DNA from: Geobacteraceae bacterium
GTDB taxonomy: Bacteria > Desulfobacterota > Desulfuromonadia > Desulfuromonadales > BM103
Direction of reading: 5' to 3'
Length of the DNA stretch: 64,000 nucleotides
NCBI GenBank assembly: GCA_024641085.1
Contig: JAHEDT010000001.1
Coordinates: forward strand, 162,817 to 226,816
Position numbers and translations under genes: made by a program. Of this stretch, positions 52,672 to 61,795 are shown in pieces. The notes below the pieces were generated by a model. It had not been told where the DNA came from. It saw only the letters and a list, made by a program, of their open reading frames with translations, and did no database searches. Each line of letters begins with the position of its first letter. Position 1 is the stretch's first letter.

Positions 52672-53538
52672 CTAGAGCACGTTTGTGGTGGCGGGTTGCG
52701 CCGTGCGGCGATAAATACGCTCCATAGGGAACTCCGCTTGAAAACAACCGCGTATTTTGCCGATCATCGTTTCAGACCGTCCCAAAACCAGAGCCCCGTG
52801 TTCCTGAATGACATCGGCGAAGCGGGCCAGGATGCGCTCCTGTTCCGGCCGCGTGAAGTAGATCAGCACATTACGGCAGAGGATCAGGTCGGCGGCAGGG
52901 TAGTCGCGGTCAGTCACGATGTTGTGACGTATAAACTCGACTCTGTCACGGACGCGGCTTATGAGTTGATACCGGTCCTTGTCAGGGCGAAAATACTTTT
53001 TTATGACTTGCTCAGGTACCTCCCTCAAGCGGGCGGCCTCAAAACTCCCGGCTCGGGCCTTTTCGAGCACCGGTTCGCTGATGTCGGTGGCCAGGACGCG
53101 GATCTCCAGGTCAGCAGCGCCCAGGTCGTCTATCAGCATGGCCAGCGAGTAGGGTTCTTCGCCGGAGGCACAGCCGGCGCTCCACAGGGTCAGTTTGTGG
53201 CGCCCGGAGGCCCTGGCTTGGCGGCACAGGTCCGGCAGAATGTTTTTCTCAAGGATTTGGAAGGTCTCCGGATTGCGGAAGAACTGCGACACGTGAATGG
53301 AGATGGTTGCCAGCAAGGCGTCCAGTTCATCCTGGTCAATGTCCAGGCGTTTCAGGTAGTCGGAGAAATCGGCCGCCTGGGAGATCCGCAGCCGCTTGGC
53401 GATCCTGCGCCGGACGCAGCGGTCCTTGTACTGCTCGAGGTCGAACTGGCGCCGGTCACGCAATAGTTCCATGAGCGCCGTGAATTCTGCGTCAGACAGG
53501 TCCACGCCGTTCCATGTTGGGACAGTCGGCTCAGTCAT
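52672..53538 (-). CDS. cheR: Chemoreceptor methyltransferase CheR
   Basis: SAM-dependent glutamate methyltransferase of chemoreceptors, 288 residues. N-terminal helical domain then the SAM fold: HVSQFFRNPETFQ, LWSAGCASGEEPYSLAML, VLATDISEPVLEKARAG, LILCRNVLIYF. GAGG lies just before ATG 53538. It starts 17 bases after thiL and is the first che gene of the operon. No methylesterase cheB accompanies it. Confidence 0.95.
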   Translation of the reverse strand: MTEPTVPTWNGVDLSDAEFTALMELLRDRRQFDLEQYKDRCVRRRIAKRLRISQAADFSDYLKRLDIDQDELDALLATISIHVSQFFRNPETFQILEKNILPDLCRQARASGRHKLTLWSAGCASGEEPYSLAMLIDDLGAADLEIRVLATDISEPVLEKARAGSFEAARLREVPEQVIKKYFRPDKDRYQLISRVRDRVEFIRHNIVTDRDYPAADLILCRNVLIYFTRPEQERILARFADVIQEHGALVLGRSETMIGKIRGCFQAEFPMERIYRRTAQPATTNVL

Positions 53539-53555
53539 GTTGCCTCGAATCTTTT

Positions 53556-54548
53556 TCAGGAATCACAAAAATGATCATAACCCCTAACGGGGAGTGGGAG
53601 CGTGGCCCCCTTGTCATCCCGTAGTGAAAGTTGGCCGTTGCCTGCCCGGATGACCCCGATCCTGGTGATCGGCAGTTGCAGCTGCGCGCCGAGCGCAATA
53701 ACCTCGGCCCCTCTGTCCGGAGGGACGGTAAAGAGCAGTTCGTAATCCTCTCCACCGTGGAGAGTCAACTGCCGAAGGGTGGGGAGTCCGTCGGTGGCGC
53801 GTTGGAACGCTGCAGAAAGGGGCAGGAGCTGCTCTTCGATGATACCGTCGACCCGTGAGGCCTGAAGGATATGCGCCAAGTCGCTCACCAGGCCGTCGGA
53901 AATGTCGATCATCGCTCTGGCGAGGCGCCTCTCCGCGAGCATCTGCCCAAGTTCAACCCGTGCCGTGGGTCGATGGTGACGGGCCAGAAGATCGCCTTCC
54001 GGGGTTTGCCCCTCACGCAGCAGTTGCAGGGCCAGGGCGCTGTCCCCCAGGGTGCCCGAAACCATGATCAGGTCTCCGGGTTGTGCGCCATCTCTGCCGA
54101 TGGCCTGGTGGGCCGGTGCACTCCCCTCGATGGTGACCGAGATCAACCAGGGCCCGGGGCTGTGGCAGGTGTCCCCACCAACCAGGGCCACATGATAACG
54201 GGCCGCTTCGTCGAGGGCGCCGTTGAGAAACATGTTGATGTCGTCAAAGTCGGTGTCGCCGGGGCAGGCCAGCCCCAGGTAAAGATAGCGGGGGGTGGCG
54301 CCCATTGCGGCAATGTCGCTGAGGTTGACGGCAACGGCCTTGTGGCCGAGGTCTTCACACCCGGTCCAGTCGCGTCGGAAATGCACGTCTTCAATGAGCA
54401 GGTCGGTTGAAGTGAGCAGGTGGTGCCCTGCCGGCAGGCTGATTTCGGTAGCATCATCACCGATGCCGCGGTGCACACCAGGTGTCATCGGCGATTTTTG
54501 CCGGATCAGCTCTATCAGCCCGAATTCACCCAGCTCGCTCAGTTTCAA
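53556..54548 (-). CDS. thiL: Thiamine-monophosphate kinase
   Basis: Cytosolic kinase that makes thiamine diphosphate from thiamine monophosphate and ATP. 330 residues of the PurM/ThiL fold. Motifs: GIGDDATEI, LLTSTDLLIEDVHFRRDW, KAVAVNLSDIAAMGATPRYL, GGDTCHSPG, MVSGTLGDSA, IDISDGLVSDL. The start is TTG 54548, since GGGAGGGG lies five bases before it and no ATG fits. It is upstream of and close to cheR, an unusual but tight neighbour. Confidence 0.94.
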   Translation of the reverse strand: MKLSELGEFGLIELIRQKSPMTPGVHRGIGDDATEISLPAGHHLLTSTDLLIEDVHFRRDWTGCEDLGHKAVAVNLSDIAAMGATPRYLYLGLACPGDTDFDDINMFLNGALDEAARYHVALVGGDTCHSPGPWLISVTIEGSAPAHQAIGRDGAQPGDLIMVSGTLGDSALALQLLREGQTPEGDLLARHHRPTARVELGQMLAERRLARAMIDISDGLVSDLAHILQASRVDGIIEEQLLPLSAAFQRATDGLPTLRQLTLHGGEDYELLFTVPPDRGAEVIALGAQLQLPITRIGVIRAGNGQLSLRDDKGATLPLPVRGYDHFCDS

Positions 54549-54580
54549 AACGCCCCTCCCAGTATCCGTTCTCTATCTTT

Positions 54581-54604
54581 ATAACGGGCCATATAACGGG
54601 CCAT
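54581..54604. repeat. Tandem 12-base direct repeat upstream of thiL
   Basis: ATAACGGGCCAT occurs twice head to tail, 33 bases before the thiL start. It may be a duplicated operator half or a slippage product. Confidence 0.5.
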
Positions 54605-54647
54605 TTTCATTCATGAATTTGTCCCTGTCAAGTCTGCTGGCGAGGCC

Positions 54648-55400
54648 TCACCAGGTAAATGTCCCCTGGTCCCAGGTTTGCGGGGGGCCTTTGAAGCGAC
54701 GCTCGGTCAGGTGATATCGCCCGGTACTCGATCTCTGGTAAAAGGTCGTGCAGCGGGTCCCGTAAGTATTTTTGACAATAAAGGGCGCAGACAGGGCGCG
54801 CTCCCACTCAAGTGAAATGCCGGTGTCTGGTAATGTACTGTCAGGAGCAGGCGTTGTGTCGGCCATAATGGCAAATGCCTGCTCCTGTTGGAAGCGGGGC
54901 TGCCCCAGGAGCTCGGCCAAGGCTTGTCTGGTTCGCACGACCTTCGGCCATGGGGTGTCCAGCAGGTGATTGCTCAGGCCATAGACCCCCGCCCCAAGCG
55001 GCTGTGCTGCAAGTCCGCGGTTATTGCCATACCAGAGCTGACTACCGTCGCCGAGCAACAGGTTGAAGCCGGCGTATTCTGCCGCCTGCTCGGCAATGGC
55101 TGCCATGTAATCCTGCGGTAATGCATCACCCAGCAGGTAATCGCGTACCAGCCAACCACGGGACCGATGACTGTGGCTGCCCCTGATCCCTTCCCGGATA
55201 TTGGTCACGCATGCCCAACGCGCACCGCGGGCTCCGAACCAGCTTCCCCCGGAGGCCAGGTCGCGGCCAGCGACCAATCCCGGGCATTCCTCCCAGGGGC
55301 CGGCAGCGGCTGTCGGTCGGGTATAGAATTCATCGCGGTTGGCAAGGACCAGCAAGGGGATCGGCTCTGCTGGTCGGTGGGCGATCAGAATCAGGCACAT
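54648..55400 (-). CDS. NRDE/TANGO2-family protein
   Basis: 250-residue protein of the NRDE (Ser/Thr-rich TANGO2-like) family. The family signature LLVLANRDEFYTRPTAAA is at the N-terminus, followed by GLVAGRDLASGGSWFGARG and WACVTNIRE. Cys2 could be an N-terminal nucleophile in an Ntn-like fold. Function in bacteria is not established. GAGG stands before ATG 55400. It is followed at 99 bases by thiL on the same strand. Confidence 0.85.
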   Translation of the reverse strand: MCLILIAHRPAEPIPLLVLANRDEFYTRPTAAAGPWEECPGLVAGRDLASGGSWFGARGARWACVTNIREGIRGSHSHRSRGWLVRDYLLGDALPQDYMAAIAEQAAEYAGFNLLLGDGSQLWYGNNRGLAAQPLGAGVYGLSNHLLDTPWPKVVRTRQALAELLGQPRFQQEQAFAIMADTTPAPDSTLPDTGISLEWERALSAPFIVKNTYGTRCTTFYQRSSTGRYHLTERRFKGPPQTWDQGTFTW

Positions 55401-55615
55401 GGAAGATACCTCGTTTATATAAAATACCTACACGGATGAAGTTTGGCAGAATTGGTCGGTGATGACAATCCGTTGAACAAAAAACAATGTTCACCGGGCG
55501 AATAATGAGGTTCTGGATCAACCTGAATACGTGATTCCGTGGTTGGCCGTCAGCAGGAGTTATGCAAGCGCCAGCGTTTTGGGCTCTCCCTGAAGATCAT
55601 AATGTCAGGCTGTTT

Positions 55616-56878
55616 TCAGGAATAACGTGGGGAGGTCTCTTGGCACGAGCACGCTGTTTCTCGTGCGCAGGTTGAGAGCCGTTCATCAATGACGTGGAGT
55701 TTGTCCGCTGTGGATTGAGTTGGCGTTGTTGCCGGGGCTTTGCTGTCCCGGGTGAGTTCATCGCCGTTGATGCGCAGCCAGCTGTTTTGTGCCGGGCGAA
55801 AAATGGCATGCACCTTGATCGGAGTGCGGGTTGCGCGTGGGTCGAGGGCGTGGAAAAAAGGCAGACTGAAGTAATAGAGGCGGGTTGCCGTGCCGAAGCG
55901 CAGGCGGCACACAGGGCGTCCGCCGAAGTCATCGGTGGAGTACTCTGCCATATCGACCGATTTGAGCTTGTGGTTCTTGTGAATGATCGCCGATGAGCGC
56001 CCGAAACCTGACCCTGGCGGGCTGCCAGAGCAGGATGTCTCTTCCGAACAGTTGCAGAAGAGCGTCACCGTGTCGTCGACGCCTGGCGCCCGGGCCAGGT
56101 ATGCACCATAGAAGCCGTTGACGACGTCGCCAAAGGCGTGATGCTCCGGCTTGGGGTTACATTCGATAATGGCCAGCAGGTCGAGTTTCTGGCGGGTCTC
56201 GAAGAAGAGCTGGTTGGCTTTTTCTATGATGACGCTGATGTTCGACTGGTAGAGGTCCCGGTAGACGTAGTCGATGCAAATCAGAGCCATGAAGTTGAAG
56301 CAGCTGGGCTGGCAGCGAAACAGTGTGAAGACCTTGCCCCGGTAAAGGTAATGATCGCTATTGAGGTTTTCTTCGCCGACAAAGGGGTGGCTCTTGGCCT
56401 CGAAGAAGATGCGTAGCGTCCCATCATGCTCCATAACGGCAATCATGCAACAGTTGACCGGCAGGGTCTCGATATCCCCTGAGTCGAGGTCTTCGAGCAC
56501 CGATTCCAGGGTTTCACGATTGTCGTCTGCATAACGTTGCAGCAGATTTCTGTAGTCTGCCAGGGTGATCGGCCCGAGGCCGAGCACTGTAACCGTGTCG
56601 GGACGCATGCGTTCGAGCAGGTCGAGGGCGTCATCCAGATTTTCGAAGGGGAGTGATGATTCGGGGAAAAAAAGGAAGTTGGCCTTTTTCAGGTTGCCGC
56701 GCCCTTCGACGGCCATATGCATGATCGACTGGATGGTCTCCCAGTTTTGTTCCGGTTTCGCAAGGCGATAAACAAGGTTGTGCCGTTCCAGGGTGTTGGG
56801 AATCTGGCAGCAAAGGACATGCAGGTGCTGCCTGAGCGGAAACTGAATCAGGAGTTTTTTCTCGACGATCTCAAACAT
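55616..56878 (-). CDS. Nitrilase-fold (carbon-nitrogen hydrolase-like) protein, orphan
   Basis: 420-residue protein I do not recognise as a named family. By motif it has the Glu-Lys-Cys triad of the nitrilase superfamily in correct order and spacing: Glu73 in FLFFPESSLP, Lys162 in FEAKSHPFVGEE and Cys201 in ALICIDYVY. The N-terminus (residues 1-60) and the last 90 residues have no clear match; the tail is rich in Ser, Thr and Cys. ATG 56878 is the first good start (an upstream TTG is weak). It lies alone on the minus strand before the NRDE gene with a 215-base gap. It may cleave an amide or act as a binding protein of that fold; nothing nearby shows the substrate. Confidence 0.6.
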   Translation of the reverse strand: MFEIVEKKLLIQFPLRQHLHVLCCQIPNTLERHNLVYRLAKPEQNWETIQSIMHMAVEGRGNLKKANFLFFPESSLPFENLDDALDLLERMRPDTVTVLGLGPITLADYRNLLQRYADDNRETLESVLEDLDSGDIETLPVNCCMIAVMEHDGTLRIFFEAKSHPFVGEENLNSDHYLYRGKVFTLFRCQPSCFNFMALICIDYVYRDLYQSNISVIIEKANQLFFETRQKLDLLAIIECNPKPEHHAFGDVVNGFYGAYLARAPGVDDTVTLFCNCSEETSCSGSPPGSGFGRSSAIIHKNHKLKSVDMAEYSTDDFGGRPVCRLRFGTATRLYYFSLPFFHALDPRATRTPIKVHAIFRPAQNSWLRINGDELTRDSKAPATTPTQSTADKLHVIDERLSTCARETACSCQETSPRYS

Positions 56879-56957
56879 AGCCGAATCCTGGTCTTTCAAT
56901 GTGGCAAACCATCAGAGGTCTCCGCCGCCTGCTATCGTAAAGCATCCGGATGAAAAG

Positions 56958-57131
56958 TCAGGACGTCATGGTCGCTAACGATTTGACCGGGCCGTGGACC
57001 GTTTCAAGCCTGGACCCTGTGCTCGTGAGCAGCGCACCGCATTCCGTGCATTCGAGCAGGTTGGCGCTGAACCCGTCAGCATGAAGGTCGATTTCTAGGT
57101 GGTCTGGATGGTCGCAGTAGGGACAGTACAT
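56958..57131 (-). CDS. 57-residue zinc-binding protein
   Basis: Small frame beginning MYCPYCDHPDHLEIDLHADG. Two CxxC pairs (Cys3/Cys6 and Cys28/Cys31) form a likely zinc ribbon. AAGGAG stands eight bases before ATG 57131, which is strong support for a gene of this size. It precedes the nitrilase-like gene by 79 bases on the same strand. Function unknown. Confidence 0.65.
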   Translation of the reverse strand: MYCPYCDHPDHLEIDLHADGFSANLLECTECGALLTSTGSRLETVHGPVKSLATMTS

Positions 57132-57383
57132 ATCGGGGCTCCTTAGGTAGAGATCGGTTCACGCATAAATATACCCCTTTCATGAAACATGTAAAGTAAT
57201 TTTTACTATTTTTAGTATAACAGCGTTGTGTGATTCGTGAAGGCGGCGATACGGGGCTGGTGGAGGCTAGTGCTGAGCTTTACAGCGCAGGGAGCCTTTG
57301 TCAGGGTTGTGCAAAAACTCACAGAGCAGGCCGGGCATTTGGTCGTTCAGCGAGTAAAATCGGAAGGATGCTGGATTGTGCGA

Positions 57384-57412
57384 TTGACAGCTTCAAAGCT
57401 GCAAAGTATATT
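57384..57412 (+). promoter_or_regulatory. Sigma70 promoter of the aap operon
   Basis: Perfect TTGACA (57384-57389), 17-base spacer, TATATT (57407-57412). The spacer contains GCTTCAAAGC, a small inverted repeat. About 75 bases of leader precede aapJ. Confidence 0.7.
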
Positions 57413-57431
57413 TAATACGATGTTTTATTCT

Positions 57432-57449
57432 ATGATGGTCTCCCATCAT
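57432..57449 (+). other. Leader hairpin before aapJ
   Basis: ATGATGG, loop TCTC, CCATCAT. Perfect seven-pair stem in the 5' leader, 38 bases before the start codon. Possible control element or stabiliser. Confidence 0.4.
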
Positions 57450-57487
57450 GAGACAGTTTACAAACCCAAATTTTAGGAGGTAAACAG

Positions 57488-58507
57488 ATGAAATTCAGCA
57501 GATTGACAGTATTGGTGACCGTTCTTTCGCTCTTGGCCGCAGGAGTGGCTTTTGCCGGTAAAGACCTTGATGCCGTCCGCAGCAAAGGTTTTATCCAGGC
57601 CGGCGTGAACGGCGGCGTTTTCGGCTTCGGCATGCCGGACGAAAAAGGGGTCTGGAAAGGGCTGGATGTTGATACCGCCCGGGCCATCGCCGCAGCCGTG
57701 TTCGGTGATGCCAACAAGGTCAAGTACACCCCGCTGACCGCCCAGCAGCGCTTCACCGCCCTGCAGTCGGGCGAGATCGACGTGCTGACTCGCAACGCGA
57801 CCCGCACCCTGAGCCGTGACACGCAGCTCGGCCTGAACTTCGTCCAGGTCAACTACTACGACGGTCAGGGCTTCCTGGTGCCGAAGAAGCTTGGCATCAA
57901 AAGCGCCAAGGAGCTCGGCGGGGCCACGGTCTGCGTCCTTCCGGGGACCACGACCGAGCAGAATGCCGCCGACTACTTCCGCACCAACAACATGAAGTGG
58001 ACGCCGGTGGTCATAGAGAATACGACCGAACTGGCCAAGACTTTCTTCGCCGGGCGCTGTGACGTGCTGACCTCGGACGCCTCCCAGTTGGCCGGGACCC
58101 GCGCGGTTGCACCCAATCCGAAGGATTACACCATCCTGCCGGAAATCATTTCCAAGGAGCCTCTGGCTCCGGCCGTCCGCCATGGTGATGACCAGTGGCG
58201 CGACATCGTCGACTTCTCCGTGCTGGCGATGATCAATGCCGAAGAACTGGGGATCACCTCGCAGAACGTCGACGAGATGCTCAAGAGCACCGATCCGATG
58301 GTGCAGCGTTTCCTCGGCGTGGTCGAAGGCAACGGCAAGGCCCTGGGGCTCGACGAGAAGTGGGCTTACAACATCGTCAAGCAGGTCGGCAACTACGGCG
58401 AGGTTTTCGAGCGCAACGTCGGTGTCAACACCACCCTCGGCATCGAGCGCGGTCTCAACGCCCTGTGGACCAAGGGCGGCCTGATGTACTCGCCTCCATT
58501 CAAGTAG
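57488..58507 (+). CDS. aapJ: General amino-acid ABC transporter binding protein AapJ
   Basis: Periplasmic binding protein of the AapJ/BztA family, 339 residues, signal peptide LTVLVTVLSLLAAGVAFA. Family stretches: VRSKGFIQAGVNGGVFGFGM, GLDVDTARAIAAAVFGD, RFTALQSGEIDVLTRN and NVGVNTTLGIERGLNALW. It should bind glutamate, aspartate, glutamine and asparagine. AGGAGGT stands seven bases before the ATG. First gene of aapJQMP. Confidence 0.94.
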   Translation: MKFSRLTVLVTVLSLLAAGVAFAGKDLDAVRSKGFIQAGVNGGVFGFGMPDEKGVWKGLDVDTARAIAAAVFGDANKVKYTPLTAQQRFTALQSGEIDVLTRNATRTLSRDTQLGLNFVQVNYYDGQGFLVPKKLGIKSAKELGGATVCVLPGTTTEQNAADYFRTNNMKWTPVVIENTTELAKTFFAGRCDVLTSDASQLAGTRAVAPNPKDYTILPEIISKEPLAPAVRHGDDQWRDIVDFSVLAMINAEELGITSQNVDEMLKSTDPMVQRFLGVVEGNGKALGLDEKWAYNIVKQVGNYGEVFERNVGVNTTLGIERGLNALWTKGGLMYSPPFK

Positions 58508-58619
58508 GCGTCTTAACTCCGGTCAGGGAGGTGGCCGTGTGCGGCGCCTCCCTGATCATGCAATGCGATTCTAGTCATTTCGAACATATCAGTTCTAAAG
58601 ACTTAGTACGGGATCACCC

Positions 58620-59819
58620 TTGAAAAGAGAACCTTCAATCACCACAGATTCAGAGTTGCACCCGAGTGCCGCGCCCTTCTGGCGCGACCCCGAAAAACGC
58701 GCAATTGTCTTCCAGGTCGTTGCTCTGTTGCTGGTTGGTCTGGTCAGCTATTATCTGTTCTCTAATACCCAGGCCAACCTGCAGCGGCAGTCGATTGCGA
58801 CCGGGTTCGGTTTCCTTGACAAGGAGGCCGGCTTCGAGATCGGCGAGTCGCTTGTCCAATACTCGGCCGCCGACAGCTATGCCCGTGCCCTGCTGGTCGG
58901 TGCACTGAATACCGTGAAGGTGTCCTTCATCGGGATTGTCTTCACCATCATCCTCGGCACCTTCATCGGCATCGCCCGGCTCTCCAGCAACTGGCTTTTG
59001 GCCAAGCTGGCCGGCGGCTACATCGAATTGATGCAGAATATCCCGGTGCTGCTGCAGCTGTTCTTCTGGTACGGAATCTTCTACGAATCCTTCCCGGCGC
59101 CGCGGCAGGCCCTCAACCCATTTGTCGGTCTGTTCCTATGTAATCGCGGCCTTATTTTTGCGGTCCCCGAGTCTCATGCGGCCCATGGGGCCATGGGCTG
59201 GGCCTTCGTTGCGGCGCTGGCCCTGGGTTGGGGGTTGAATCGCTGGGGGCGCCAGCGCCAAGCGCGGACCGGTCAGATGTTTCCGGCCGTCAGGGTGACT
59301 ATTGGTCTCATCGTTTTGTTGCCGCTGCTGGTCTGGCTGTGCTTCGGCGCGCCGACCGCCATGGACATGCCGGTGCTGAGCGGCTTCAATTTCCAGGGTG
59401 GGGTGACGGTCAGCCCCGAATTCAGCGCACTGCTGCTTGGACTGGTGTTCTACACCGCGGCCTTCGTCGCCGAAATCGTGCGGGCCGGTATCCAGTCGGT
59501 GGGTCGCGGCCAGGTCGAAGCGGCCATGTCGGTCGGCCTGCGCCCCGGCCAGGTGCTGCACCTGGTGATTCTTCCCCAGGCGCTGCGCGTGATCATCCCG
59601 CCGCTTACCAATCAAATGCTCAGCCTGACCAAGAATAGTTCATTGGCCATCGCCATCGGTTTTGCCGATTTTGTCGCGGTGACCAATACCACCATCAACC
59701 AGACCGGGCAAGCGATCGAAGGGGTGGCGCTGATCATGATCGTCTACCTCTTTTTCAGCCTGTCGACGTCAATGTTCATGAACTGGTACAATAAAAAAAC
59801 TGCCCTGGTGGAGAGGTAA
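58620..59819 (+). CDS. aapQ: Amino-acid ABC transporter permease AapQ
   Basis: Inner-membrane permease of the AapQ/BztB type, 399 residues. The long insert between early and late helices (about 165-255) is the mark of this family. EAA loop: AGIQSVGRGQVEAAMSVGLR; IELMQNIPVLLQLFFWYGIF in the core. The start is TTG 58620 with GGAT upstream; no ATG fits the family N-terminus. It follows aapJ by 112 bases. Confidence 0.93.
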   Translation: MKREPSITTDSELHPSAAPFWRDPEKRAIVFQVVALLLVGLVSYYLFSNTQANLQRQSIATGFGFLDKEAGFEIGESLVQYSAADSYARALLVGALNTVKVSFIGIVFTIILGTFIGIARLSSNWLLAKLAGGYIELMQNIPVLLQLFFWYGIFYESFPAPRQALNPFVGLFLCNRGLIFAVPESHAAHGAMGWAFVAALALGWGLNRWGRQRQARTGQMFPAVRVTIGLIVLLPLLVWLCFGAPTAMDMPVLSGFNFQGGVTVSPEFSALLLGLVFYTAAFVAEIVRAGIQSVGRGQVEAAMSVGLRPGQVLHLVILPQALRVIIPPLTNQMLSLTKNSSLAIAIGFADFVAVTNTTINQTGQAIEGVALIMIVYLFFSLSTSMFMNWYNKKTALVER

Positions 59820-59823
59820 CCTC

Positions 59824-60915
59824 ATGACCAATCCCCCCTCTGCAACCCGGGAGTATCTCAAACCGCCGATCACCGAAGTCGGCGTGCTGGGCTGGCTGCG
59901 CGGCAACCTGTTCAACTCCTGGTACAACTCGTTGCTGACGGTCCTGGTGCTGCTGGCGCTCTGGCAGGTCGTGCCACCGTTCTTCAACTGGGCCTTTATC
60001 AATAGTGTCTGGAACAGTCCGGCCGAAGCCTGTCGTGACATCGACGGCGCCTGCTGGTCGGTCATCCCCCAGAATATCAGTTTCATCATCTTCGGATTTT
60101 TCCCCGACGGCCAGCAGTGGCGGCCGGGTCTTGCCATGCTGCTGATGATCGGCCTGGTGATCTACTCCAAGGATCGCAAGCACTGGAAAAAGTCCCTCGG
60201 TACCTACTGGCTGGTCGGCCTGGTGGTGATGGCGACCTTGATGTACGGCGGCGTGTTCGGCATGCCGGTGGTCGAGACCGACCAGTGGAGTGGCCTGCCG
60301 CTGACCTTCATGCTGGCCCTGTTCGGCATGGTGGCCGCATATCCGCTCGGAGTCCTACTGGCCCTGGGCCGACGCTCGCGAATGCCGGCGATCAAGACCC
60401 TCTGCGTCGTGTACATCGAAATGATTCGCGGTGTGCCGCTGATCAGCCTGCTCTTCATGTCATCGGTGATGTTCCCCCTGTTCCTCCCCGAGGGGGTGAC
60501 CATCGACAAGGTGCTGCGCGCCCAGGTTGCCATCATTCTTTTCACCGCGGCCTATATCGCCGAGGTGGTGCGCGGCGGTCTCCAGGCGATGGCGCGCGGC
60601 CAGTTCGAAGCGGCCGACTCGCTCGGTCTCAACTACAACCAGACAATGCGACTGGTGATCCTGCCTCAAGCACTGAAGATCGTTATTCCACCGACTGTCG
60701 GGCAGATGCTATCAGCCTTCAAAGATACCTCGCTGGTGGTGATTATTGCCCTTTACGATGTGCTGAAGACGACCAAAGTCACCCTGTCGAATCCCAAGTG
60801 GACAGGTTATTCAACCGAGGCCTATATTGCCCTGGCGATTTTCTATTTCATCTGCTGCTTCGCCATGTCGAACTACAGCCGTAAACTGGAAAAAGCCCTG
60901 CACACCGGTCACTGA
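59824..60915 (+). CDS. aapM: Amino-acid ABC transporter permease AapM
   Basis: Second permease (363 residues) of the same importer, AapM/BztC type. Core motif [23 protein letters not shown] loop [20 protein letters not shown], and the N-terminal stretch [20 protein letters not shown]. It starts four bases after aapQ, with GAGAGGT before the ATG. Confidence 0.94.
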   Translation: MTNPPSATREYLKPPITEVGVLGWLRGNLFNSWYNSLLTVLVLLALWQVVPPFFNWAFINSVWNSPAEACRDIDGACWSVIPQNISFIIFGFFPDGQQWRPGLAMLLMIGLVIYSKDRKHWKKSLGTYWLVGLVVMATLMYGGVFGMPVVETDQWSGLPLTFMLALFGMVAAYPLGVLLALGRRSRMPAIKTLCVVYIEMIRGVPLISLLFMSSVMFPLFLPEGVTIDKVLRAQVAIILFTAAYIAEVVRGGLQAMARGQFEAADSLGLNYNQTMRLVILPQALKIVIPPTVGQMLSAFKDTSLVVIIALYDVLKTTKVTLSNPKWTGYSTEAYIALAIFYFICCFAMSNYSRKLEKALHTGH

Positions 60916-60947
60916 ACTTACTACCGGCCGCTAACAGCGAGAACCAT

Positions 60948-61718
60948 ATGAACCAGACAGAAAATCAGGATGTCGCCCAGCCAACTGATCGGCCGATCAT
61001 CGAAGTCAACAGCATGCACAAGTGGTATGGTGATTTCCACGTGCTCAGCGACATCAACCTGCAGGTACAGCTCAAGGAGCGGATCGTCATTTGCGGACCC
61101 TCCGGTTCGGGCAAGTCGACCCTGATCCGCTGCATCAATCGGTTGGAGGAGCATCAACGCGGCCAGATCATCGTCAACGGCACCGAACTGACCAACGACA
61201 TCAAGAACATCGAGAAGGTCCGCACCGAAGTCGGCATGGTCTTCCAGCACTTCAACCTCTTCCCGCACCTGACCATCCTGGAGAACCTGACCCTCGGGCC
61301 GATCTGGGTGCGTAAGACGCCAAAGAAGGAGGCGGATGAAATGGCGATGATGTACCTGGAAAAGGTGCACATTGCCGAGCAGGCCCTCAAGTATCCCGGC
61401 CAGCTCTCAGGCGGACAGCAGCAGCGGGTGGCGATCGCCCGCAGCCTGTGCATGAAGCCGAAAGTGATGTTGTTTGACGAGCCGACCTCGGCCCTCGACC
61501 CGGAGATGATCAAGGAGGTCCTTGACGTCATGATCGACCTGGCCGAGGAAGGGATGACGATGCTGGTGGTCACCCACGAGATGGGCTTTGCCAAGAGCGT
61601 CGCCGACCGGGTGATGTTCATGGACTACGGCGAGATCGTCGAACAGAACACCCCACAGACATTCTTCGACAACCCGCAGCACGAGCGGACCAAGCTGTTC
61701 CTGAGCCAGATCCTCTGA
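60948..61718 (+). CDS. aapP: Amino-acid ABC transporter ATPase AapP
   Basis: ATPase subunit, 256 residues. Walker [11 protein letters not shown]-loop [13 protein letters not shown], signature [15 protein letters not shown], Walker [15 protein letters not shown], switch His in VVTHEMG. Polar amino-acid type. Last gene of the operon; a terminator follows. Confidence 0.95.
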   Translation: MNQTENQDVAQPTDRPIIEVNSMHKWYGDFHVLSDINLQVQLKERIVICGPSGSGKSTLIRCINRLEEHQRGQIIVNGTELTNDIKNIEKVRTEVGMVFQHFNLFPHLTILENLTLGPIWVRKTPKKEADEMAMMYLEKVHIAEQALKYPGQLSGGQQQRVAIARSLCMKPKVMLFDEPTSALDPEMIKEVLDVMIDLAEEGMTMLVVTHEMGFAKSVADRVMFMDYGEIVEQNTPQTFFDNPQHERTKLFLSQIL

Positions 61719-61749
61719 GGCAGAAGCCCCATGAGCGCAATTCATTTGA

Positions 61750-61779
61750 GGGGACGCCGTGTCACAGTGTCCCCTTTGT
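61750..61779 (+). terminator. Terminator of the aap operon
   Basis: GGGGAC (61750-61755) pairs with GTCCCC (61769-61774), inner GTG/CAC support, followed by TTTGT. Short but well placed 32 bases after aapP. Confidence 0.55.
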
Positions 61780-61795
61780 CATAACAGGTGCTGTC

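Larger units (their letters stand above)
57132..57487. other. Intergenic region before the aap operon
   Basis: No gene seen. It holds the aap promoter (57384-57412), a leader hairpin (57432-57449) and, near 57195-57225, an AT-rich stretch with TTTTTACTATTTTTAGTATAAC that may contain the minus-strand promoter. Confidence 0.5.

Noticed and set aside
54581..54604. CRISPR-like repeat
   Set aside because: Only two direct copies with no spacer between them.
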